From: Phytophthora hibernalis
Taxonomy: Eukaryota > Oomycota > Peronosporomycetes > Peronosporales > Peronosporaceae
Direction of reading: 5' to 3'
Length of the DNA stretch: 64,000 bases
Assembly: GCA_012656075.1 (NCBI GenBank)
Contig: JAAKBF010000145.1
Location: 16,859-80,858 of the forward strand
This document shows, in pieces, positions 55,101 to 63,890 of this stretch; within the stretch, counting starts at the first letter, position 1; every line of letters begins with the position of its first letter. The notes under the pieces are model-generated. The model made no database searches, was not told where the DNA came from, and worked only from the letters and a program-made list of their open reading frames with translations. The translations under genes and the position numbers were made by a program.

Positions 55101-55906
55101 ATGCTGTCCCGGACGTGCAAGACGCTGCTGCAGACGACAGGCGCCCGGCGGGGCTTCCAGTCTATCGTGAACTCGCTGGTGCCCATGGTGCTGGAGCAGT
55201 CGCCACGGGGCGAACGCGTGTTCGACATCTACTCGCGTCTGCTCAAGGAGCGCATCGTGTTCGTGCACGGACCCGTGAACGACGACATGGCGTCGGTCGT
55301 GACCGCGCAGCTGCTGTTCCTCGAGTCGGAGGACCCCGAGAAGGACGTGTTCATGTACATTAACAGCCCCGGGGCATTGTGAGCTCCGGCCTGGCCATCT
55401 ACGACACCATGCAGTACATCCAGCCCAACGTCAATACTCTCTGCATGGGTCAGGCCGCGTCCATGGGCTCGCTGTTGCTGGCAGGAGGCTCCCCAGGCTG
55501 TCGGTCGGCGCTGCCAAACTCCCGCGTGAGTCGTTGAAAATGGAGGTGATAGGACGGGAGTAAGGTGCTGAAGTCTGTCGTTGTTTGCAGATCATGATCC
55601 ACCAGCCGTCGGGAGGAGCGCAGGGTATGGCGAGCGACATTGCTATCCAAGCTGAGGAGATCATCAAGCTCCGTGCTAGGTAGGCTGCAGTACATTGGCT
55701 CTGTTACTGGGGTGGAAACTCACGAAGTGGTTCCTGTGGACAGATTGAACGGGTTGTATGCGTCCCACACGGGGAAGCCCATCAAAGTGATCGAGCAGGC
55801 CATGGATCGTGATCTCTTCATGGACCCTCAGGAAGCGCAGGAGTTTGGCATCATCGACACTATCATTGCCAACCGGAAGCTCGCGCAGTCGCCGGGGGAA
55901 CAATAA
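55101..55906 (+). CDS. CLPP: Mitochondrial ClpP protease (one frame break)
   Basis: Exons 55101-55525, 55591-55679 and 55744-55906, about 225 residues. The presequence is MLSRTCKTLLQTTGARRGFQ, followed by the ClpP core VPMVLEQSPRGERVFDIYSR. The catalytic Ser is in MGQAASMGSLLLAGG, the His in MIHQPSGGAQGMASD, and the C-terminal ERDLF-equivalent is MDRDLFMDPQEAQEFGIID. One G is missing from GGGG 55371-55374; adding it gives INSPGGIVSSGLAIYD, the oxyanion loop. Acts with ClpX in the matrix. Exon 3 joins as ARLNGLYASHTGK. Confidence 0.9.
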
Positions 55907-56166
55907 CGACCTAGACTGCTACGAAGCAAGGCGCAGACAACCTAAAGTCCCGTCAAGAACGAAGACAACAATGCAACGACTATTTGGCTGTATGTCTTGT
56001 TCCGGACGCTGCACAGCAAGGTGCAGGATTGCACCCGACATCAACCTGTCTCCTCCTTGTGTTGAAATTCTGTGTTATTTGTGCGATGTTGTTATCTGAG
56101 CTCGATGGTCTCCAACTTCCAGCAGACGCTGCCACCGCCCCACTCCACTCTACAACCAACTGCATC

Positions 56167-56638
56167 TTACTCGTCCATCTCTCCTTCGGGTTCACTCACC
56201 TCGCCCAGCTCCCACTTGAGGTCCGGCAGGTGGTTGCCGCGCTTGGACTGCAATGGCATCAGCACAATACAAACAACATCAGTCCTGCCTCAAATCCATC
56301 CCGTCTACGCAGACGCACCGCCTGTCGCCACGAGTCCGGGTTGTAGATCGTCACGACGCCCATGAGCGTGGCGAAGGCACCCAGACCGCACAGCCAGTGG
56401 CGCAGCGCCTGGTACTTGGGGATGTGCGGCGCATCGAAGTCGATGAGCGTCTCGGGGACACGCCGTCGTTCCAGACCAGCTCCGCCTCCTCGTGCAGCGG
56501 TTGCGCGGGCGCCTTGATGCGCGCGAACGGCGGCGGGGGCGGGCGGTGCGCGTGTTCTGCGCGCGTGGCCAGCGCCTGGCGACGCACGTTCACACTTAGA
56601 CCGCCGCGAAGGGCGTGGCTGAGCGTTCGGGAGCTCAT
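56167..56638 (-). CDS. NDUFB8: Complex I subunit NDUFB8-like (one frame break)
   Basis: Exons 56638-56319 and 56247-56167, about 133 residues. A presequence-like start (SHALRGGLSVNVRRQALATR) is followed by EEAELVWNDG. One base is missing at GGGG 56454-56457; adding it gives SPETLIDFDAPHIPKYQALR, matching the NDUFB8 core, followed by the single membrane helix LCGLGAFATLMGVVTIY. Exon 2 encodes SKRGNHLPDLKWELGEVSEP. NDUFB8 (ASHI) is an accessory subunit of the membrane arm of complex I. Confidence 0.72.
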
Positions 56639-56764
56639 CGTCTTTGGTCTCAAGACGGGCGGCTCTGCTTGCGTCTGGACTACCGGAACGAGCAGGCAGC
56701 GGTGATTGGCTGAAAATGCAGGTGACTATGAATGCAATTTGCAATTAATTGTGATTTTGCGACC
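56639..56764. promoter_or_regulatory. Short bidirectional promoter, NDUFB8 / LYR protein
   Basis: Only 126 bases separate the two divergent start codons. ATTGG (a reversed CCAAT box) lies at 56704-56708, near the middle. Confidence 0.45.
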
Positions 56765-57139
56765 ATGGCGACGAGAACCAAGCTGAGGCGGTCGGCGCTG
56801 CAGCTGTACGCGCAGTGTCTGCGCTCAGCGCGCAGGTGTCCGCAGTGGGAGCAGCGCCAGATGATGAAGACGTATGTGCAGATGAAGTTCCGCGACGAGG
56901 TCGGGACGCAGGACCCGGACCGCGTGCGTGCGCTGCTGGTGGACGGCAGGGAGGAGCTCGAGCGCATGAACTATTATCACTCCATCTACGAGGCCAAGCA
57001 GAGAGCAGATAAGGCAGCAAAGGAGGGAGGAGATTCTGCACAGCGACCGACTACTTGTACGCAGTGCCAGGCGGCATATCCGTCGGAGCAGGCCAACTTC
57101 TGCGCCAACTGCGGCACCAAGCGACCAGTGAGTTCATGA
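56765..57139 (+). CDS. LYR-motif protein fused to a zinc ribbon
   Basis: 124 residues, single exon, intact. The N-terminal 80 residues are a Complex1_LYR-type three-helix domain: LRRSALQLYAQCLRSARRCP, then QMMKTYVQMKFRDE, then RVRALLVDGREELERMNYYH. The LYR triplet is LYA here, with the conserved second Arg kept in CLR. LYR proteins bind the mitochondrial acyl carrier protein and act in complex I, SDH and Fe-S assembly. The C-terminal part adds CTQCQAAYPSEQANFCANC, a double CxxC zinc ribbon, which I do not know from LYRM proteins. It is divergent from the complex I subunit NDUFB8. Confidence 0.72.
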   Translation: MATRTKLRRSALQLYAQCLRSARRCPQWEQRQMMKTYVQMKFRDEVGTQDPDRVRALLVDGREELERMNYYHSIYEAKQRADKAAKEGGDSAQRPTTCTQCQAAYPSEQANFCANCGTKRPVSS

Positions 57140-57245
57140 CGTGTACCCTACGAGGACGCAATCAATAGAGAATAGATGAAGCGGAAGGTGTGGGCGAAAC
57201 CATGAGAGCTTGTCGGTAGACTCGACTGTCGTATTGACGCTGTAC

Positions 57246-57800
57246 TTAGATCTGCGAGCAGCAGCACCACAGACTCGTCAGTTTAAACCATCTCCAAAGC
57301 AGACCATTTACCGAGCTTACAATCCAAAAGGGTCTGCCGATCAACAGAGCAGCAGGCACAGCACCGAAATGCCTCGAGTCAATGGAGCACGTGGGGTTGT
57401 CTCCTTCCACCCAAACGTGGCCCTTGGGGACAGTGATCTTGCCCTTCCGCTCAGGGTCGAACCGCGGCTGCAGCTCCACAACATCTCCCTCCTGTGAAAC
57501 ACCCAGTCAGTCTGCGTTCACTTTTCCTTTCTCCTCAACTCAATTGCAGTCTACCAGCGCTAGAATCCGCTTGGTAATGGTTTCTCCGTGTCGCCGAGTG
57601 GGCGAACGCAGCTGCACCAGGTCGTCGCGCTCCCAGTCGCGCCACCGCCGTGACATCCGCTCCACGACGATGAAAGAGCCGTCGGGGATCGTGGGAGACA
57701 TGGACACGCCCATGCCGTAGTTAACGTCGAACAGGTACTCCTTGATCATGGTCGACCAGCCCACGATGAGCACTCCACCTCGCGCCAGCCTTGCCGTCAT
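57246..57800 (-). CDS. IMMP2L: Mitochondrial inner membrane peptidase subunit 2-like
   Basis: Exons 57800-57555 and 57491-57246 give 163 residues, no break. This is a signal peptidase of the S26 family with catalytic Ser in GVSMSPTIPDGS, RDDLVQLRSPTRRH, and catalytic Lys in TKRILALEGDVVEL across the intron. The box VPKGHVWVEGDNPTCSIDSR and FGAVPAALLIGR follow. The DSR and GDN boxes and the length match IMP2. The peptidase removes intermembrane-space sorting signals, for example from cytochrome c1. An in-frame Met at 57860 is possible. Its partner subunit gene lies 2.5 kb away. Confidence 0.82.
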
Positions 57801-58336
57801 AATCGTAGGAACGGAAATGAGACAGCAATTATTTTCAAAGAGTATTGTCAAAAACTTCAATTATTGTACAAATAAAACTTATTGGTCCTTTTTTAATTAT
57901 TGGTCCCTCAATTCATACAAGTAGTAATATCGAAATTAGGCACACTTCTATATAAATAGCAATTATTCTCAATAGTAATAGTACTATCGAAACAAGGCAC
58001 GCTGCTTACATGTATTATCAAAAAAAAATTAATATCAATAGCACAAACTCAATAGGGCCCAAATTCTCTGCACTCATATTAAAATGGCCATGGTTAATGA
58101 TGGCGACAAGCAACGAAATTGAGAAGCAATTATTTTCAACAGCTTTGGTTAAATAGCACTTATTGCAGCAAATTGAAATTAACTTAATCTGGTTGATAAA
58201 GTTATGTGTAAATAACTTGAAATTAACCTAACTTCAGTTAATCTGTTTGATAAATTATGTGTAAATAACGTCAGTTCCTCTCACGTCGCGGACACCATTT
58301 TTAATAGGTACCTGGTATTATAAAACATTTGACTTC
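57801..58336. other. AT-rich spacer with short repeats
   Basis: 536 bases. The motif AATTATT recurs at least five times (57830-58135), often as CAATTATT, and a 44/53-bp tandem duplication lies at 58173-58269. A TACATGTA octamer is at 58007. Confidence 0.5.
58173..58269 (+). repeat. Imperfect tandem duplication (44 and 53 bp)
   Basis: Both copies start TTGAAATTAAC and end TATGTGTAAATAAC. The second has about 10 extra bases (CTAACTTCAG). They lie just upstream of the archaemetzincin gene. Confidence 0.8.
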
Positions 58337-59683
58337 ATGGCTTCCTGCGACCACGACGCGCTCTACCTGGACCCGTCGATCCATGCCCAGCAAGCAGGTT
58401 ACACGCGTCGAACGCTGCAGCAGCGCATCGCGGCATCGCGTCCATCGGGTCGAGCGGCAGTCAAGTCCAAGACAGAAGAGCCCGACGCCTCGTTGTTCCC
58501 TGCGCCGCTGCTGCTACCAGACGACGATTTGGCATGGGACCCCAAGTACGACACGCAGAGTCTCAAGTCCTGGTTGCAGGAACCATACAGAAACCAAGTT
58601 ACCGAAGAGAGAAAGACGGTGTACGTCGTCCCCGTTCCTTCCGTTGCAGCAAAAGTGAAGCACGTGAAGGACTGGTGTCAACCCAAACTCTCTTCTCAAG
58701 CGGCAGCTACGAAAGCCTCAACACCAAGACCTGGTCATAAGGATGTGGTGGATTACCTCTCGGCGTTCTACACCAACCTCCCAGTGAAACTGCTGACCAA
58801 ACCCAAACTTCAGTTCACGTCCTGGGACGACAGTCGATCTGCCAAGAAGCGGTCCAAAGTCTCCTACATCGCCCTCGCTATTGGTACTCAAGCAATTCGC
58901 ATCCGTGCACGACCATCAAGTGACGGCCTCTTTGATGGGCAACTTAATTTGGAGGATATTCTCGATGCGACTATAGAGTTGCTTCCCTCGGATGCCTATG
59001 CGCTGCTACTTCTCGTCGACCACGACTTGTACGAGGAAGAAGACAACGATTTCTGCTGCGGACGCGCATACGGTGGCAGTCGCGTGGCTGTGGTCTCGTC
59101 AGCGCGGTATAACCCCGCCTTGGATTCTGTGCAACAAGTGGAAGTGGACCACGCGTGGCCAGCTTCGCATTGCCGAAAATATGTGGACGACTGTTTAAAA
59201 AATGCTGACCACGCTGCGGGGCCATCTCGAAAGAAAATGAAGACGGTGAAGCAGGACATTCCAGCACCTTTGCGACCATCATCCTTTGCGTTGGAAGCTG
59301 CCGTTCGAGCTTTCTCATCTGTTCCTGCAGCCTCGCAGTCCAACGCCGCTTTATGGTTGTCTCGCTTCTGCCGAACTGCCTCACACGAACTTGGGCACTG
59401 CTTCGGAATGGATCACTGTGTTTATTACGCCTGCTCCATGCAGGGGTCGGCTGGGCTGAGCGAGGACACACGGCAGCCGCCATACCTGTGCCCGGTGGAT
59501 CTCGCCAAGATGCTGCACGCTACTGGTGCAAACTCGACTGAGCGATACAAGGCGCTGATACAGTTCTGCGAGAGATTTCAAGGACAAGACCGGACTTTTG
59601 CAGCCTTTTCGGCGTGGCTGAAGCGGAGAATCGCGGATGCTGCAGAAGGCTCGAGCGAGAAGCCAATCGACCTTGCAGTTTGA
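58337..59683 (+). CDS. Archaemetzincin-type zinc peptidase
   Basis: 448 residues, single exon, intact. The zinc site HELGHCFGMDHCVYYACSM is the archaemetzincin signature HExxHxxGxxH followed by CxxxxCxM. Downstream, PPYLCPVDLAKML occupies the place of the second zinc motif CxxC, but the last Cys is replaced by Asp (CPVD). Upstream, SYIALAIGTQAI and GRAYGGSRVAVVSSARY match AMZ strands. About 150 extra N-terminal residues resemble animal AMZ1/2. The function of the family as aminopeptidases is poorly known. Confidence 0.85.
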   Translation: MASCDHDALYLDPSIHAQQAGYTRRTLQQRIAASRPSGRAAVKSKTEEPDASLFPAPLLLPDDDLAWDPKYDTQSLKSWLQEPYRNQVTEERKTVYVVPVPSVAAKVKHVKDWCQPKLSSQAAATKASTPRPGHKDVVDYLSAFYTNLPVKLLTKPKLQFTSWDDSRSAKKRSKVSYIALAIGTQAIRIRARPSSDGLFDGQLNLEDILDATIELLPSDAYALLLLVDHDLYEEEDNDFCCGRAYGGSRVAVVSSARYNPALDSVQQVEVDHAWPASHCRKYVDDCLKNADHAAGPSRKKMKTVKQDIPAPLRPSSFALEAAVRAFSSVPAASQSNAALWLSRFCRTASHELGHCFGMDHCVYYACSMQGSAGLSEDTRQPPYLCPVDLAKMLHATGANSTERYKALIQFCERFQGQDRTFAAFSAWLKRRIADAAEGSSEKPIDLAV

Positions 59684-60263
59684 TTCTGAGGTATCCAGTT
59701 GTTTACCGCATTACTATTATAGAATAGAACTGCCATATTATTTAAAACGTTGCAAAAACACAAGCAATACTATTTTCCGTAGTAGTTCGACAAGTATCAA
59801 AAATTCAAATCTGAAAGATGAAATTTAAATAAAGTATTGAAGTAGTAAGCCAATGTCAGCGTTGTACTATTTTATTTGGAACTATTTAGTGCTAGTAGTA
59901 TTACAGTAGCTGTTCAAATCAGTAGTAAAATAGTACCGTCATACCTCTTGTTATTAATAGTACTAGTCTAGTACTGTACTAGCATGTGCAAACCAGCGGC
60001 ATTGCCACCGAAGCTGGAAGCCTTTGTATCGTAGTTTTGTGTGTTTGGCGAAGCAACATGCTTGTCTACTGGCGGATGCACTGCAAAATGCATGAGAATC
60101 AGCGCCACCAGTGCAAAAACTCGTTTCTAGTGAATACCATTTACTCAACCAACTTATTCCCGGGTGAGACCTCCTTCTTCACCCGTTTCAACTGGTTGAT
60201 CGGCCAAATCTGTCAGCGAAAGCCAAACCTTGTCAGTTATCTCTGCTCCATATCCTTCCAAAC
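59684..60263. other. AT-rich convergent 3' region
   Basis: 580 bases between convergent genes, with runs of TAGTA/AGTACT-type sequence at 59870-59975. No gene. Confidence 0.35.
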
Positions 60264-60783
60264 TCAACATCTCACCCTCATCAGCACGCGTCCTTGCAGC
60301 ATTGAATACGGCACCGGTCCGTAGTATCTTGAGTCGTTCGAGTCGTGTTTGTTGTCTCCTTCCAGCCACACATGACCCTTGGGGATCTATCAACAAAATC
60401 CTCGTCAGTATGGTATCACACACACAACCTGTTCAAACCCCATCACACTTCCAGCCTTGCCTTGTGGAATTCCACCTCGGATAACGAGTATCTCGGCCGC
60501 ACGCCCACTATTTCCCCTTCCCTGGCGATGATCCGCTTGCAGACGGTATTCCGTGGATTGGACATGGATGTGGAGATCACCACCTCGCCCGGTTGTAGCT
60601 CCCAGAGCTTGGGCGAGAGCTTGTCCAGCAGCAGGATGTCCCCGTTGCGGTTGAGCGTGGGCAGCATGGACGGACCCGTGCACTTGATGGGTTCGACCGC
60701 CTGCTTGATACAGAAGGCCATGCCCCGAAACGCGCGAAGATTGAGAGCATGACACCAACGTCCTGCAGCGCATGCTTCGCCAT
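60264..60783 (-). CDS. IMMP1L: Mitochondrial inner membrane peptidase subunit 1-like (one frame break)
   Basis: Exon 1 runs 60783 to 60461 (or 60449) and exon 2 60386-60264; about 148 (152) residues. Catalytic Ser is in GPSMLPTLNRNGDILLLDK and Lys in VCKRIIAREGE. Exon 2 has IPKGHVWLEGDNKHDSNDSR and YYGPVPYSMLQGR. The intron can be read as GC-AG (AAG|GCAAGG) or as GT-AG twelve bases further (GAA|GTGTGA); both keep phase. One base is missing at CCCC 60723-60726; adding it joins MLSIFARFG to GMAFCIKQAVEPIKC. IMP1 and IMP2 form the inner-membrane peptidase; each cleaves its own substrates. Confidence 0.78.
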
Positions 60784-62051
60784 GGTGGCGCTCTTTCGCA
60801 TCGCCAATGCCAAACGACAAGCTCCAATAAAAACGCGGTACATGCACTTGATATTCAGGTGGTGCACACATTTAGGCAGTTTGAATGAAGCGTTGGATGC
60901 AATTACGATGAATCCGAGCAAGACACGAATATTGTACTACTTGCTTAGGAGCAGCAACCACCACCTTCAAAGGCGTTGAAGGAATCGAAACTTTCACTGG
61001 CAATCCAGACTCTAGACAACCTCACCGCAAACAGAGTCGCCGACTTCCTTCGCAGCTCAATACACATACCAAGCTTCCTGACTGTGCTTCGAAGGTAGAA
61101 CTACCTGCAAACGCACAACATTACTTGTTGTGGACTTGACTCGAATGGTTGATCGGAGCACCGGTAAGCTACAATGGATACACAGCGCTGCCACTTGCTT
61201 GAAAAAGCGAAACTTTAGCAAACAGATCTGTACGACACGCAATGCATAATATGAATATTACCGGCCGGTACCTGCAATACGAGTCTGCAATACGGCCTAT
61301 CATTTTGCAATGGCCAACACCTATTTTAATAGTTTAAAAACATTTTAATACATGTAGCGGTGCACCGCCTGCATTTTTGATCACTGCATTCCCTCAGCGG
61401 TTCGAAAGAGTCATGGTGTTTTCGGTTGCGCCGCAACTGACGAAAGATTCTGTTTTACAATTCATGTAGCCACTTGTATGTCCGGCGGGCCGGGAATCAG
61501 GTGGGCCTGCTGCTGTTGCAGCGGATGGCTCCGAAAAGAGGGGCTGTAAATTACAGGTGAAATGCCTCCTGCCATCTCAGTGCACTTGCACCACTGGCCG
61601 GCGATGAAAGGCAAGGCGAGACTCACATCCTGCGAGATCCCTTCGTTGCGGTTCGGTAAAGCCTTCGCTCGCCGGCTCTAGCTTGATGCCGCTCCTGGTG
61701 AGCTCCGTGTTGTCTGGTGGCCATTCTTTTAGCGTGCAAAATACACATGGATACCTTTTTCCAAACACGTCATAACTATGGGTCCCGCCGAGATTCCGCC
61801 CTCTTGCGCGCGCTATCTACCAGGATCTTCCTCGCTTCCGTCCAAACAGCGTCGAGACCGCACAAGCCGAAAGCGCGTCAAAGAGCTCACTCAGCTCACC
61901 TCCTTGGGCCCTTTGAAAGAGCCTCTCATCTCTGTGCGCTCTTTCTCTAACTGCCACTTCCAGCAGATTTGACAGGCGGGCCTTCATTCGCGCTTTTGCT
62001 CCCCATCCTCGGCGCTCGAGCAGTTTGAACTGCTGCGACGCTCGGAGCTGA
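60784..62051. other. Intergenic region upstream of the GARP factor
   Basis: About 1.27 kb between divergent genes. TACATGTA lies at 61349. No ORF with recognisable features; the last 250 bases are probably leader. Confidence 0.4.
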
Positions 62052-63890
62052 ATGGCAATTTTGGCCCCTGCGAGCGCTCCCAGTCTCTCCATCCAGAGGC
62101 CGTCGGCGGCACTGGACAGCAGCGACGAGGCGCGCACGGACACGTCTGCGTCGCCCTCCATGAACCCGGCGCGTTCTCCCAACAGCGACGACCGCAACGG
62201 CAACGGCACCGCCTCCTCCTCTAATCCCAGACGGAGGAAGGCCGACGCAGTAGCAGGTGAAGACAAACCCGCCCCCAAGCAGCGCAAGTACGAGCGCAAG
62301 ACCAAGCGCTTCATCTGGCCCGACGACCTGCACCGGTTGTTCGTAGCCGCTATCTTCGACGTTGGGCTCAAGAATGCGTCCCCCAAGGCGCTTCTGTCGG
62401 TACGTTGGTGCTCACAGCTGGTGAGAGGCAAGTTACTGATTTATCCCCCTGTTACAGTTGATGGAGGCTGCTGGACCGAACGCAGGACTCACGACGGAGC
62501 ACCTCAAGTCGCATCTGCAGAAGTATCGCCTCAATTATGAGCGCTCCCGGATGGAGTTCTTGGAGTACTACGACCGCAGCGCCAAGCGCAACCTCAAGCG
62601 GCGTCGTCGCCAGGCGCAGCACCGAGTAAGCGGCGCGGGAAGCGAGGCGAACACCATGTTTGTGTTCCCCATTAGCAACTCCAAGCGTCGGAAGGACCGT
62701 GTCAGTGAAAGTGACAGCGAAGACAGTGACTCGGACACTGGCGAGAGCAACACCAACGACAGCAGGATGGAGGTGGACGTAAAGGGACAGGAAACGCCGC
62801 AACGACGACGTAGCTCGCCTTCAGTAGCTGAAGCGCATGAACGCACCTTGAACTACTCGCAGCTCATGCAGACCGCACAGCAGCCAGCACTCGAGAGAAG
62901 CAGCCAGCCGCCTCTCCGCATGGCAAGTGCTGCACCGGTATCGACAGGTTTGCTTCCCATCGCGCCTCAGCATTTGCCACCAGCCTATGCTGCTCATGTT
63001 CAGCGGAAACATTCTTCAGACCATGATCGAGACCTGGCGGCGGCGGCAGCTGCCGTGGCAGCATACCGTTATCCATTAGGACAGCTTCCTGTTGCTGGGG
63101 TTCCAGGTATGCCGGAACTTACCGACCCGCAGTGGAGTATTTTGACCTCGCTCATGTCGCCTCAGCTTTCGGGTATGGCAGCGCCAGTAGGCGAGGGTGG
63201 GGTGTATCCTCAAGCTCCGCAAGTATCGACAAGTGAAGCAATGGCGCGTGGTGGTAGTGGTGCAGATGGGTTTATGCTTCAGGAGGAGCCGACCGATCTC
63301 ATGCAAATGCACCTCGCCATGCAAGCCCAGATGAACCTGCATCGTCAGATGCTTACGCGCAAGGTGGAGGTGGCGCAGCATCTTGCCCGCCACAGCAGTA
63401 TGGGACGTATCGATGCTAGCGCTGTTCCGAACAACGGCAACAGAGGCAACCCCCAAATGGCTCAGAGGAGTTTCAATGAACCTTGGGGAAACACGCAGCA
63501 GCTTCAGCAGCAATTCCAGCAGCAGCAGCAACAACAACAACAACAACAACAGCACTATCAGCAGCAAATGAGTTTGTTATCCCGGCCATCCATGTCGGCT
63601 CCAGCAGCCCCGGTGACGCCGACTCAAGCAAATGCACCAGTACCAGAGCCAGTTAGAAGTGCTCCACCCGACGTGATCGGCACTGCTCAAGCAACTAGCG
63701 AAGCTATGGTGGTATCAACGTCCGCGACGGACGTGCCGTCAAATGGAGCGGCGGTTGGGAAAACAACGTAGCAGGACTGGCAACGGAGACCAAGAGTGAC
63801 GTGGATGGGATGGATCTCTACCGTTGGGATCGTATCGATCTGAACGTGGAATTGGATGACGATGATCTCTTCGGCTTCTTGAAGTCGTAA
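62052..63890 (+). CDS. GARP/SHLQKYR-type Myb-like transcription factor (one frame break)
   Basis: Exons 62052-62399 and 62458-63890, about 593 residues. The DNA-binding domain spans the intron: KRFIWPDDLHRLFVAAIFDV, NASPKALLS, then LMEAAGPNAGLTTEHLKSHL and QKYRLNYERSR. This is the single Myb-like fold of plant GARP/ARR-B factors. Before it is a Ser/Arg-rich disordered start; after it come a basic region (KRNLKRRRRQAQH), acidic and Gln-rich stretches, and a poly-Gln run at 63505-63554. One base is missing near GGG/AAAA 63757-63763; adding it replaces the stop after AAVGKTT with WENNVAGLATETK and an acidic end, VELDDDDLFGFLKS, a likely activation tail. Confidence 0.8.

Noticed and set aside
2958..63763. 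Programmed ribosomal frameshifting as the explanation for the many breaks
   Set aside because: The breaks occur in unrelated housekeeping genes, mostly in short runs without slippery heptamers or obvious downstream structures. Repair by one base in the run is simpler.
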